Origin: Clostridia bacterium
GTDB lineage: Bacteria; Bacillota; Clostridia; Oscillospirales; Acutalibacteraceae
Assembly (NCBI GenBank): GCA_017434855.1
Contig: JAFRUA010000076.1
Coordinates: forward strand, 1 to 64,000
Direction: 5' to 3'
Length of the DNA stretch: 64,000 nucleotides
Shown here: positions 1-7,756 of the stretch, piece after piece
Layout: the number at the start of each line of letters is the position of its first letter
How positions within the stretch are numbered: the first letter of the stretch is position 1
Translations under genes and position numbers: made by a program
Notes under the pieces: generated by a model
What the model was told of the DNA's origin: nothing
Database searches by the model: none
Seen by the model: only the letters and a program-made list of their open reading frames with translations

Positions 1-158
1 CTCTAAAAACTGCGCGCCGCTCGATCGCGCGCACCTTTCACCGTCATATTGCCCAAATTTTCCTTGAAAGCCGAGAGGATTCCTGCGTCAAATTTATGCA
101 ATCTGACGATAAAATCTGCATCGCGCTCAAACGACCCGAGTATTTAGAGGTGCCCTAT
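1..158. repeat. Possible short inverted-repeat element, cut by the window edge
   Basis: The first ten bases (CTCTAAAAAC) are matched as an inverted repeat, 9 of 10, by GTATTTAGAG at 140-149. The right arm continues GTGCCCTAT to 158, and any matching left extension would lie outside the window. The interior encodes no recognisable protein. A plus-strand frame is open from base 3 to a stop at 165-167, and a minus-strand frame of about 45 codons lacks a start; neither resembles a known family. The segment could therefore be a MITE-like or intergenic repeat. Alternatively it is the 3' end of an unknown plus-strand gene converging on ruvB. Seen: the inverted repeat. Inferred: element status. Confidence 0.35.
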
Positions 159-166
159 TCTAAATA

Positions 167-203
167 ACTCCAAACTCCAAACTCCAAACTCAAAACTCAA
201 AAC
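167..203. repeat. Heptad tandem repeat abutting the ruvB stop
   Basis: Five consecutive 7-base units: ACTCCAA three times, then ACTCAAA twice, with a partial sixth. The ruvB stop codon (197-199 on the complement) lies inside the array, so the last unit also serves as coding sequence. No hairpin or U-tract is visible, so this does not look like an ordinary terminator. Confidence 0.8.
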
Positions 204-1243
204 AGGCTTTGCTGCTGCGATTTTACGTCCGTCGTCGGCTGCGGAATGCCGAGGTGTTCATAGACCGCCGGTGTGACCATGCGGCCGCGGGGTGTGCGGC
301 TCAAAAAGCCGATTTGCATCAGGTACGGCTCATAGACGTCTTCGATCGTGACGGACTCTTCGCCGATGGCGGCAGAGATGGTCTCAAGGCCGACCGGGCC
401 GCCGTTGTAGTTGCGGATCATTGTGGTGAGCAGACGGCGGTCCACCGCGTCCAGACCGAGGTTGTCGATCTCCATTTTTGACAGGGCCACGGACGCGCTC
501 TCTTCTGTGATGACGCCGTCGCCCATGACCTCGGCAAAATCGCGTGCGCGCTTCAAAAGCCGGTTGGCGATACGCGGCGTTCCGCGGGACCGGGCGGCGA
601 TTTCCAAGGCGCCGTAGGGCTCGATGTCGATGCCGAGGATGCCCGCCGAGCGCGTGACGATCTGCGACAGTTCCTCCGGGGTATACATCTGCAGATGCTC
701 CACAATGCCGAAGCGGTCGCGCAGCGGGGCCGAAAGCTGACCGGCGCGTGTCGTTGCGCCGACGAGTGTGAACTTCGGCAGGTCCAGCCGGATGGACCGG
801 GCGGACGGACCCTTGCCGATGATGATGTCCAGCGCGTTGTCTTCCATCGCGGGGTACAGCACCTCTTCCACGCTGCGGTTGAGGCGGTGAATTTCGTCAA
901 TGAACAGCACGTCGCCTTCGGCCAGGTTGGTCAGCAGCGCCGCCAGGTCCCCCTGCTTTTCGATCGCGGGACCGCTCGTGACGCGCAGGTTGACGTTCAT
1001 CTCGTTGGCGATGATGCCGGCCAGCGTCGTTTTGCCAAGGCCCGGCGGGCCGTAGAGCAGCACATGGTCCAGGCTTTCGCCGCGCTTCAGCGCCGCCTGA
1101 ATATAGATTTCAAGGTTTTCCTTGACCTTTTCCTGCCCGATGTATTCGCTCATCACGCGCGGACGCAGCGAGGTTTCGATGTCGTTGTCCTGTTTTGTGA
1201 ATTCCGCCGAAACAAAGCGTTCTTCAAAATCAAAATCTGCCAT
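197..1243 (-). CDS. ruvB: Holliday junction branch migration helicase RuvB
   Basis: RuvB is the AAA+ motor that pulls DNA through the RuvA-bound Holliday junction during recombinational repair. The 348-residue product has the usual length. The Walker A motif GPPGLGKT is at residues 65-72 and Walker B LFIDEIH at about 113-119. Sensor 1 (GATTRAG, about 162-168) is followed by the arginine-finger context RDRFG, and the C-terminal winged helix ends the protein. The ATG lies 3 bases after the ruvA stop, so it is the last gene of a ruvC-ruvA-ruvB operon. Its stop codon is formed within a heptad tandem repeat. Nothing is missing from the family motifs. Confidence 0.98.
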   Translation of the reverse strand: MADFDFEERFVSAEFTKQDNDIETSLRPRVMSEYIGQEKVKENLEIYIQAALKRGESLDHVLLYGPPGLGKTTLAGIIANEMNVNLRVTSGPAIEKQGDLAALLTNLAEGDVLFIDEIHRLNRSVEEVLYPAMEDNALDIIIGKGPSARSIRLDLPKFTLVGATTRAGQLSAPLRDRFGIVEHLQMYTPEELSQIVTRSAGILGIDIEPYGALEIAARSRGTPRIANRLLKRARDFAEVMGDGVITEESASVALSKMEIDNLGLDAVDRRLLTTMIRNYNGGPVGLETISAAIGEESVTIEDVYEPYLMQIGFLSRTPRGRMVTPAVYEHLGIPQPTTDVKSQQQSLF

Positions 1244-1246
1244 GGC

Positions 1247-1852
1247 TTACACCTGCCTTGAAAGAAGTTTCAGCGCCTGCCGGATCAGGTCCTGGGTCGG
1301 CAGAGCCGGGTCCAGCTTGCTGACCGCGACCGAGGCCTCGGTCTGGCTGTAGCCGAGCATGGACAGCGCGGCGATCGCCTCGCCGGTGTTCGGCAGCTCG
1401 TTGACAGCCGCAACAGATTCAAACGACGGCCCGATGTCAACGCCGGACATCACGGTTTTTGCCTTGTCCTTGAGCTCCAGGATCACGCGCTGGGCGATCT
1501 TCGGCCCCACGCCCTGCGCCCGGGTGATGGCTTTCACGTCGCCGGAGGAGATCACCAGCGCCAGCTTTTCCGGCGGCAGCACCGACAGAATGGCCAGCGC
1601 CGCCTTTGGCCCCACGCCGGTGACGCCGATCAGATAGCGGAACCACGTCAGCTCGTACTGGGTGGAAAAGCCGAACAGCTCCAGCGCGTCCTCGCGGACG
1701 TTCAGATGGGTAAAGAGCGTGACCTCCTGCCCCTTTTCGCAGTCACGCAGCGTGAACGCCGTGGTCTGGCAGTGAAAGCCCACGCCGCCGCAGGACACGG
1801 CCACGGAAGAAAGATCGGTGAAGATCACCGTTCCGGTCAAACTGTAAAACAT
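1247..1852 (-). CDS. ruvA: Holliday junction DNA-binding protein RuvA
   Basis: RuvA tetramers hold the four-way junction in a square-planar form and load the RuvB rings. At 201 residues the protein is of normal length. The N-terminal OB fold (MFYSLTGTVIF...) is followed by two helix-hairpin-helix segments, seen around GVTGVGPKAALAIL and AQGVGPKIAQRVILELKDK. The C-terminal three-helix domain that contacts RuvB includes EAIAALSMLGYSQTEA. The gene sits 3 bases after ruvC and 3 bases before ruvB, so the three are almost certainly cotranscribed. Confidence 0.97.
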   Translation of the reverse strand: MFYSLTGTVIFTDLSSVAVSCGGVGFHCQTTAFTLRDCEKGQEVTLFTHLNVREDALELFGFSTQYELTWFRYLIGVTGVGPKAALAILSVLPPEKLALVISSGDVKAITRAQGVGPKIAQRVILELKDKAKTVMSGVDIGPSFESVAAVNELPNTGEAIAALSMLGYSQTEASVAVSKLDPALPTQDLIRQALKLLSRQV

Positions 1853-1855
1853 GAG

Positions 1856-2365
1856 TCAGATCCCCCTTTTGATGCGCATCGCGCCGCTCATCATCGACGC
1901 GCCGGTGTGCCCGTGGCAGACCGCCATGGCCAGCGCGTCCGCCGTATCGTCCGGCTTTGGCACCGTTTCCAGCGAAAGGATGCGGCGGATCATTTCCTGC
2001 ACCTGCTTTTTATCCGCGCGGCCATAGCCGACCACGCTCTGCTTGACCTGCAGCGGGGTATATTCAAACACGGGCACGCGCCCCTTTTGCGCTGCAAGCA
2101 TGATGACGCCGCGCGCCTGACTGACGTCGATGACGGTTTTGGCGTTGCTGTTGTAAAACACCTTTTCCACGCTCATGGCGTCCGGACGCCAGCGGTCGAT
2201 CAACGCGGCCAGCCGGTCAAAGATGATCTCCAGCCGTTCGTTGAAGGGCGTGCCGGCGTCGGTCGTGATCGCGCCGTAATCCAAAACGGAAAAATGATTG
2301 TTTTTATAATCCAGCACGCCGAAGCCGACGATGGCGTAGCCCGGATCGATCCCCAGAATAATCAT
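1856..2365 (-). CDS. ruvC: Holliday junction endonuclease RuvC
   Basis: RuvC is the dimeric, metal-dependent RNase H-fold nuclease that resolves Holliday junctions. The ATG at 2365 is preferred (169 residues) because GAGGG lies five bases upstream; an in-frame TTG four codons earlier would overlap that site. The acidic catalytic residues are present: D7 in GIDPG, E67 in SVEKVF, and D140/D143 in PDDTADALAMAVCH. First gene of the ruvCAB operon, with a strong promoter immediately upstream. Confidence 0.97.
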   Translation of the reverse strand: MIILGIDPGYAIVGFGVLDYKNNHFSVLDYGAITTDAGTPFNERLEIIFDRLAALIDRWRPDAMSVEKVFYNSNAKTVIDVSQARGVIMLAAQKGRVPVFEYTPLQVKQSVVGYGRADKKQVQEMIRRILSLETVPKPDDTADALAMAVCHGHTGASMMSGAMRIKRGI

Positions 2366-2394
2366 ATGATCCCTCAATCAGCATAATTAAATTT

Positions 2395-2423
2395 ATTATA
2401 GCACAATGTCCGCATTCAGGCAA
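2395..2423 (-). promoter_or_regulatory. Sigma-A promoter of ruvCAB
   Basis: On the minus strand, TTGCCT (complement of 2418-2423) and a perfect TATAAT (complement of 2395-2400) are separated by exactly 17 bases. The -10 ends about 30 bases before the ruvC ATG. I saw no SOS-box-like CGAAC-GTTCG palindrome nearby. Confidence 0.8.
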
Positions 2424-2450
2424 GTGCTTTTTTATAATTTCATCGGCAGC

Positions 2451-2480
2451 AAAAAACTGCCGGGCGAAGCCGCTCGGCAG
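2451..2480 (-). terminator. Intrinsic terminator of the LRR-protein gene
   Basis: Read on the minus strand, a GC-rich hairpin with outer stem CTGCCG/CGGCAG (2457-2480) is followed by six T (2451-2456). It lies 17 bases past the stop of the secreted LRR gene and separates it from the ruvC promoter. Confidence 0.85.
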
Positions 2481-2496
2481 TCGGATGCGTATGTAT

Positions 2497-3282
2497 TTAT
2501 TTTGCGCGGTTGAACAGCGCAAGGAAGCGTTCCAGCAGACTGCGGAAGAATTCAAACAGGCGGGAAAGCAGGCTGCCGCTCTTGCCGTCCTGATTCTGCT
2601 GCTTGTAGCTGCTGTCGATCGCCTTGGCGCCGTATTTGATCACAAGGTCGTCTGCACGCAGGCATTCGTTGCCATCTTCGATCTCAACATTTGCCCATTC
2701 ACGCTCGGTCCCCGCATAGAACAGTGTTTTCATTTTGTAGCAGGTCTTGAACGCGTTGAAGCCGATGCGGCTGACGCTGGTCGGGATCAGCACCGCCTGC
2801 AGATTGCTGCAGCCCATAAAGGTGTAGGCGCCGATTTCGCTCACGCCGCTCGGGATCACGATGGTCTCCAGACTCTCGCAGTACTGGAACGCCTTGTTGC
2901 CGAAATGGGTCAGCTTTTTCGGCATCGACACGCTCTTGAGCCCCTTGCAGTAAGAGAACGCCTGGATGCCGATGGAGGTCACGGTGTCGGGAATGCTGAC
3001 CGACGTCAGGTTGCGGCACTGCTCAAACGAACCCGCCCCGATCGTTGTCAGGCCAAACGGCAGCGTGACGCTTTTGATCTGGTCGGCATACTCGCTCCAC
3101 ACGCAGGCGTCGGTCATCTTTCCGCTGCCGGTGACGGTGAGATGCCCCGCGGACGAGAGCTTCCATTGCAGGTTGGTGCCGCAGGACCCGCTGGCAACGT
3201 CGGCGCCCAACGCGACGCAGGGCGTGACCGCAAGCAGCAGAACCGCCAAAAGCACAGCCCAAAGTTTTTTCATACGCTTCAT
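2497..3282 (-). CDS. Secreted BspA-type leucine-rich-repeat protein
   Basis: A 261-residue exported protein. It has a clear signal peptide (basic start, hydrophobic AVLLAVLLLAV, cleavage near ALG-AD) and then about five BspA-like LRR units of roughly 23 residues with the pattern L-x-x-V-x-I-P-x-x-V-x-x-I-G-x-x-A-F. Examples are the units containing SIPDTVTSIGIQAF and VIPSGVSEIGAYTF. Such repeats usually mediate surface binding; the ligand is unknown. The last 25 residues (from about LLSRLFEF) form a strongly amphipathic, Phe/Leu/Arg-rich helix with no sortase motif. An ATG two codons upstream (3288) is less likely, because AAGGAG is only 2 bases from it and 8 bases from the chosen one. Confidence 0.85.
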   Translation of the reverse strand: MKRMKKLWAVLLAVLLLAVTPCVALGADVASGSCGTNLQWKLSSAGHLTVTGSGKMTDACVWSEYADQIKSVTLPFGLTTIGAGSFEQCRNLTSVSIPDTVTSIGIQAFSYCKGLKSVSMPKKLTHFGNKAFQYCESLETIVIPSGVSEIGAYTFMGCSNLQAVLIPTSVSRIGFNAFKTCYKMKTLFYAGTEREWANVEIEDGNECLRADDLVIKYGAKAIDSSYKQQNQDGKSGSLLSRLFEFFRSLLERFLALFNRAK

Positions 3283-3318
3283 GTTCATCGCTCCTTATAT
3301 AAATTTTTTGTTGCTCAG

Positions 3319-4603
3319 TTACTGCGCCGTGCGCATACGGACCGAAACCGTATAGGTCCCGTAAACCCAGCAATCCTCGGCGATCTCGTCAGGCTTGAGC
3401 AGGATCGTGACCGGCAGGCTCTGAACGCTTCCGCCGCCCTCTTTCCAGTTCTGCAGATCGACCAGCAGCTCTATCTTTTGGGGATCGAGCTTGTCCAGAC
3501 TGCTTTGGCTGCCGATGACGGTCACCGCCTGCAGATTTTCGGCCGTGGCAGACGCGGCGGACGCCTCGCTTCCATTGGTAAAGGTCACCTGGTTTTCGCT
3601 GAGGTCCAGACGGCCGCGGGCATAGTCGCTCAGGTCGACCGTCACGGTGAATTTTGTGATCTCTTCCTGCAGCTCGGCACTGCCCTCAACAGAGGGCGCA
3701 GGCAGCTTGATCTGATTGACGCCGTTTTTCAACGTGGAAAAATCGATCTTGCCCACCGGGAAGCTGTTGGTATCGGCGTTGGTGGTGCGGATCAGCACGG
3801 TGGCCGGGTCGATCTTGTATTCCGGCGGCGTGTCGTTAAAGGCGGCCGGCTGATTGATGAAGCTGACTGTGGCGGGCACCGTCAGCTCGCGCTTGACCGG
3901 AACCGTGATGCCGGGCTTTTCCGCATCGCAGGTCAGGAATCTGGCATTGGCTTCAGACAGATCATAGCGAATCTCTGCCGCAACCTCTTCGGTGGCGGTC
4001 AGCGGCAGCCGGGCGGGATCGATCGTCGCCTCAAAAATGACCTCGCTCAAGGTCTCGACCACCGACGCGGGGCCGGTGACGTTGACGGTGCGCGACGTGG
4101 CCTGAAGCGCCTCGATCACATAGTCTCCCTCGGTCAGCGTGTCCGCCCGGTTGGTCAGGCGCGGCTTGACGTTGACCACCTGGGTCGCCTCGCGGTCAAA
4201 GAAAAGCGTCACGCTGGACGGCGTCACCTCGACGATTTCTGCCGCAGGATTGGTGGAACGCGCAGACAGATTGACGGTTCTGTATCCGGCGTCCACATAG
4301 CCGACCGCAGCCTCGACCACCAGATCGTCGCGTGAAAAACGCCTGGGCGTTGATGTCAAACGACCGGCCGGACACCACAACGTCCACATACAGGTCGCCT
4401 TCGTCATAGAACGCCTTGTAGCCGTTGGCTTCCGCGCTCGGCATATTGATCGACACCTTGACGTCATAAATGGTGCGCTCTGCCTTGTCACTGTAGTTGA
4501 CCTTGATGGACGCCCAGATCGCAATCGCGATCAAAAAAGCCGCAACCAGCAGGAATTTGTTGTTGTGCATCAAGCGGTTCAAACGGGAAGTCTCACGATT
4601 CAT
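3319..4603 (-). CDS. cdaR: CdaR/YbbR-domain regulator of diadenylate cyclase (frameshifted)
   Basis: CdaR is the membrane-anchored extracytoplasmic partner that modulates CdaA. The start codon at 4603 follows AGGAGG by 7 bases. The N-terminus has one transmembrane helix (FLLVAAFLIAIAIWASI) and then tandem YbbR-type beta domains. The reading frame breaks at a run of five A (plus strand 4335-4339). Upstream the product reads to DINAQAF; downstream it continues as SRDDLVVEAAVGY in another frame to the stop at 3319. Removing one base from the run restores a single protein of about 427 residues. The 5' end overlaps cdaA by 11 bases, the usual pairing. Either the gene is disrupted or the run carries a sequencing indel; the latter seems likelier because both halves look well conserved. 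Confidence 0.85.
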
Positions 4604-5450
4604 GGCGGTTCCTCCTGCGCGGCTTTGCGCTGTCGTCATCCTCGTCGGTCAAAAGAAACGCGGTCAACTGATCTGACACGGCGCCGGACGTGACGTTGCG
4701 GGTCAGTCTGCCGTCCTTTGCGATCGACACGGCGCCGGTCTCTTCCGACACAACAATGACCAGCGCATCGGTCGCCTCACTGATGCCCACAGCGGCGCGG
4801 TGGCGTGTGCCAAGCTCTCGGCCGATTTCGTTCTGCGTCAGCGGCAGAATACACCCCGCCGCACAGACGCGGTTGGCACGGATGATCATGGCGCCGTCAT
4901 GCAGCGGCGATTTGGGATAAAAGATGTTTTCTATGATGGGGACCGAAATCTTGGCGTCGATCTCGCTGCCGGTGGCGATGATCTCCGTCAGCGGGCTTTT
5001 GCCCTCCACCACAATCAGGGCGCCGGTGCGCGTGTCGCTCATATTCATCGCGGCCTTGACAATGGCAGAGATGCCGGCGCGGTACTCTTCCTGCTGCATG
5101 GAGCTGAAGCGGAAAAAGGTGGTGAACCGGTGCAGGTCGCCGCGGCCGAAGTTTTCGATCGCGTGGCGGAATTCCGGCTGGAACAGCAGCACGATCACCA
5201 CCACAATGTCGCTGAACAGTTTGTGCAAAAAATAGGTGCTGGCAGACATGTTCAGCGTGGACACCGCAAAATAGATCAGCGCGATAAAGATGAAACCGCG
5301 CACCAGATGAAAGGCCCGTGTGCGAATAAACAGCTTCATCCCGTAATACAGCACAAGAGCGACAAAGATGATGTCAAGCGCGTCGTACCAGTTAAAGGAA
5401 GACGCCAGACGCAAAAAGCCGTCTGCAATCTTGTTGAAAAAAACCGTCAT
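4593..5450 (-). CDS. cdaA: Diadenylate cyclase CdaA
   Basis: This membrane enzyme makes the second messenger c-di-AMP from two ATP, controlling potassium and osmotic balance and cell-wall homeostasis. The 285-residue product has three N-terminal transmembrane helices (about 26-42, 50-66 and 79-92) followed by the DAC domain. The signature residues are intact: DGA at 185-187 and RHR at 216-218. The ATG at 5450 is chosen; in-frame GTG and TTG codons lie 3 and 10 codons upstream, so the start is not certain. It overlaps cdaR and lies 72 bases after the cysteine desulfurase gene. I saw no strong promoter in that gap. Confidence 0.95.
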   Translation of the reverse strand: MTVFFNKIADGFLRLASSFNWYDALDIIFVALVLYYGMKLFIRTRAFHLVRGFIFIALIYFAVSTLNMSASTYFLHKLFSDIVVVIVLLFQPEFRHAIENFGRGDLHRFTTFFRFSSMQQEEYRAGISAIVKAAMNMSDTRTGALIVVEGKSPLTEIIATGSEIDAKISVPIIENIFYPKSPLHDGAMIIRANRVCAAGCILPLTQNEIGRELGTRHRAAVGISEATDALVIVVSEETGAVSIAKDGRLTRNVTSGAVSDQLTAFLLTDEDDDSAKPRRRNRHES

Positions 5451-5522
5451 ATTTTTCACCCAATCAGTTTTTATCGTCAAGCGCCGCCGATGAGACAGGC
5501 GGCCGGATCGTTCAAATCTATT

Positions 5523-6674
5523 TTAGCATACTTTTCGGCCCAATGCAATTTTATTTAAGCAAAAAATAAAATTTTTTATCTGGGGCACCGTATTGAAGAC
5601 GCCGGGACTGACGCGGACCGTGCCGGCGTCTGCCGTTCCGTGGCGGGTATGGGCCAGCATGGCGCAGTGATATCCCGCGCGCACCGCAAAACCGCTGTCG
5701 TCCAGAAGCGCCGCGGTCTGTTCACTGTGGGCGTTTCCAACGGTCAGCGACAAAAGCGTGCCGGCCCCGTTTGTGTGCATCGCGTCAAACAGCCGCACGT
5801 TCGGGATTACAGACAGGTCCTCTTTCAACAAACGGACCAGCGTTTGCTCATGCTGCCGCACGGCGTCCATGCCGACCCGGCGCAAGCACCTCAGCCCCGC
5901 GCGCAGGCCGACGATACCGGGCAGGTTCAGCGTTCCGCTTTCCAACCGGTCGGGATAGTCCTGCGGCTGATCGGCAGACAGTGAAAAGCTGCCGGTGCCG
6001 CCCTCTGTCAAAGGCAGAACGTCCACGTCTTTGCCCAGCAGCAGCGCGCCGGTCCCCATCGGGCCAAACAGGCCCTTGTGCCCCGGAACGCACAGATAGT
6101 CCACACCGTCGCGCCGCAGGCTGATCGGTTCCGTGCCGGCGCCCTGCGCCGCGTCCACACCAAAGCGCAGCCCGTGCTGCGCGGCAAGCGCACCCAGCGC
6201 CCGCACCGGCAGCACGGTACCGAAGACGTTTGACACCTGGGTACAGAAAATCAGCCTGGTCCCGGGCCGGATGAGGGCGGCAAAGTTTTCCACGGTCTGA
6301 CCGGGGTCAGCCGGGCACACATCCGCCACATCGTATTGCACGCCGTTTTCCTGACGCAGCCGCTCCAGCGGACGCAGGACGGCGTTGTGCTCCAGCGACG
6401 ATATGATCACATGGTCGCCCGGCTGCAGCGTACCCTTCAGCACGATGTTGATCGCCTCGGTACAGTTTTTGGTCCAGATCACACGTTCCGGCGTTCCTTC
6501 AAACAGCGCGGCCAGCAGTGCGCGCGTTTCAAACACGGCCTCCCCCGCCCGGGCCGACAGACGATAGCCGCCGCGCCCGGGGTTGACGCCGAAGCCGCGC
6601 AGACACGCCGCAACGTCCTGCGCCACACACGCCGGCTTTGGGAACGTGGTGGCGGCATTGTCAAGATAGATCAT
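5523..6674 (-). CDS. Cysteine desulfurase-family class V aminotransferase
   Basis: A PLP enzyme of 383 residues in the NifS/SufS superfamily, expected to release sulfur (or selenium) from cysteine (or selenocysteine) as an enzyme-bound persulfide. It opens MIYLDNAATTFPKP. The PLP lysine lies in HKGLFGPMGTGALLLG, preceded by GVDAAQGAG. The mobile-loop cysteine lies in RAGYHCAMLAH, which matches the short desulfurase subgroup often found with a DUF3343 partner rather than canonical IscS. It overlaps the upstream DUF3343 gene by 4 bases (ATGA), indicating translational coupling. The exact acceptor is unknown: sulfur delivery and selenium delivery are both possible. Confidence 0.85.
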   Translation of the reverse strand: MIYLDNAATTFPKPACVAQDVAACLRGFGVNPGRGGYRLSARAGEAVFETRALLAALFEGTPERVIWTKNCTEAINIVLKGTLQPGDHVIISSLEHNAVLRPLERLRQENGVQYDVADVCPADPGQTVENFAALIRPGTRLIFCTQVSNVFGTVLPVRALGALAAQHGLRFGVDAAQGAGTEPISLRRDGVDYLCVPGHKGLFGPMGTGALLLGKDVDVLPLTEGGTGSFSLSADQPQDYPDRLESGTLNLPGIVGLRAGLRCLRRVGMDAVRQHEQTLVRLLKEDLSVIPNVRLFDAMHTNGAGTLLSLTVGNAHSEQTAALLDDSGFAVRAGYHCAMLAHTRHGTADAGTVRVSPGVFNTVPQIKNFIFCLNKIALGRKVC

Positions 6675-6883
6675 CCTTTGTCGCCGCCCCGCGGCAAAAG
6701 GCCCGCGGCCTGCAGCAAAGAACGTGCCAGTGCAATGTCCGGCACATACAGCGCAAACCCGCAGCCGACCCTGCGGTCGGGGTCCGGGTCCCGGCGCAAC
6801 CGGGCGCTGACGCCGTGCGAAAGCAGCGTTTGCTGTGCGCGCTGCGCCGCCGCCTGTGTTTTGAATTTGATCAGATCAGTCAT
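6671..6883 (-). CDS. DUF3343 Se/S-carrier-like small protein
   Basis: A 70-residue protein with the beta-alpha-beta layout of the DUF3343 (putative Se/S carrier) family. An N-terminal strand/helix (DLIKFKTQAAAQRAQQTLL) precedes a basic strand and a GCGFALYV motif whose single cysteine is the presumed carrier residue. It is translated ahead of, and overlaps by 4 bases, the cysteine desulfurase gene, which suggests it accepts the mobilised sulfur or selenium. The start follows AGGTGA. Family membership rests on my reading of the Cys-Gly motif, the size and the neighbour. Confidence 0.7.
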   Translation of the reverse strand: MTDLIKFKTQAAAQRAQQTLLSHGVSARLRRDPDPDRRVGCGFALYVPDIALARSLLQAAGLLPRGGDKG

Positions 6884-6985
6884 GGTATCACCTCATAAAG
6901 ACGTTTTCATTCCATGCTATTCCGCGGCGGACCGGGCGGTTCCGCTTGCCGCGGCGGGAAAATTTTTTACACGCGTCACTTTTTG

Positions 6986-7014
6986 TTGACTATTTTTCAC
7001 TTTCATTGTATAAT
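6986..7014 (+). promoter_or_regulatory. Sigma-A promoter of the two-component system
   Basis: TTGACT at 6986-6991 and a perfect TATAAT at 7009-7014 are separated by 17 bases. The -10 ends 64 bases before the response regulator ATG. Confidence 0.9.
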
Positions 7015-7078
7015 AAAAAAAATATCGGGAAAGATGTGCTTTTCCGATGATTTAACATGAAAGAAAGCGGTGACGTTT

Positions 7079-7756
7079 ATGAGCAAAATTTTGATCGCGG
7101 ACGATGAACAGAAGATCCGTTCCCTGGTGTCGGACTTTTTCAAAAACAGCGGTTATGAAACCGTGGAGGCCGAGGACGGCGACCAGGCGTTCCAGATCTT
7201 TCACGAGCACGGCGACGACATCGACGTTGTGATCCTTGACATCATGATGCCCGGGCTCAACGGCTGGGAGGTCTGCCGCGAGATCCGCAAGACCAGCGAC
7301 GTGCCCATCCTGATGCTGACCGCGCGCAGCGAAGAGTTTGACGAGCTGCTGGGCTATGAATCCGGGGCGGACGATTATGTGACCAAGCCCTTCAGTCCCA
7401 CGATCCTGGTCAAGCGTGTGGAGGCGCTGATCCGCCGCAGCAAGCAGACGGCCGCCGCGTCCGAGGGCATCCGCAGCCTGTCGTTCAATCACGAGGCGCA
7501 CGAGGTCCGGCTCAACGGGCAGGAGATCGAGCTGACGCTCAAGGAATACAACATCCTGAAAAAGCTGCTGGAAAACCCCGGCCGTGTCTACAGCCGCGAG
7601 CAATTGCTCGACGCCGTGTGGGGCTATGACTACGTCGGCGACGTGCGCACCGTGGATTCTCACATCGCGCGCCTGCGTACCAAGCTGGGCGAATGGGGCA
7701 ACCGCCATCTCAAAACCGTCTACGGCATCGGCTACAAGCTTGAGGAAGTCGAATGA
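7079..7756 (+). CDS. OmpR/PhoB-family response regulator
   Basis: A DNA-binding response regulator of 225 residues. The receiver domain carries the acidic pair D8/D9, the phosphoacceptor D54 in VVILDIMMPG, the conserved threonine in MLTAR and the lysine in VTKPF. A winged-helix effector follows (from about 130: LSFNHEAHEVRLNG...), ending with the recognition region RTVDSHIARLRTKL. The ATG at 7079 is preferred over a GTG three codons upstream because GGTGA sits just ahead of it. The histidine kinase follows with a 4-base ATGA overlap. Its targets cannot be named from the sequence. Confidence 0.93.
   Translation: MSKILIADDEQKIRSLVSDFFKNSGYETVEAEDGDQAFQIFHEHGDDIDVVILDIMMPGLNGWEVCREIRKTSDVPILMLTARSEEFDELLGYESGADDYVTKPFSPTILVKRVEALIRRSKQTAAASEGIRSLSFNHEAHEVRLNGQEIELTLKEYNILKKLLENPGRVYSREQLLDAVWGYDYVGDVRTVDSHIARLRTKLGEWGNRHLKTVYGIGYKLEEVE

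Noticed and set aside
167-203. CRISPR-like array
   Set aside because: Units are 7 bases with no spacers and no cas genes are in the window; it is a simple tandem repeat.
2485-4335. A plus-strand open frame of about 616 codons opposite the LRR and cdaR genes
   Set aside because: It overlaps a terminator and two recognisable minus-strand genes and has no ribosome binding site or domain.
5483-5503. Terminator between the cysteine desulfurase and cdaA
   Set aside because: A GCCGCC/GGCGGC hairpin exists but has no T-tract after it on the transcribed strand.
6922-6958. Regulatory hairpin upstream of the Se/S-carrier gene
   Set aside because: The CCGCGGCGG sequence occurs twice as GC-rich direct copies that can self-pair, but no promoter, T-tract or conserved layout supports a function.
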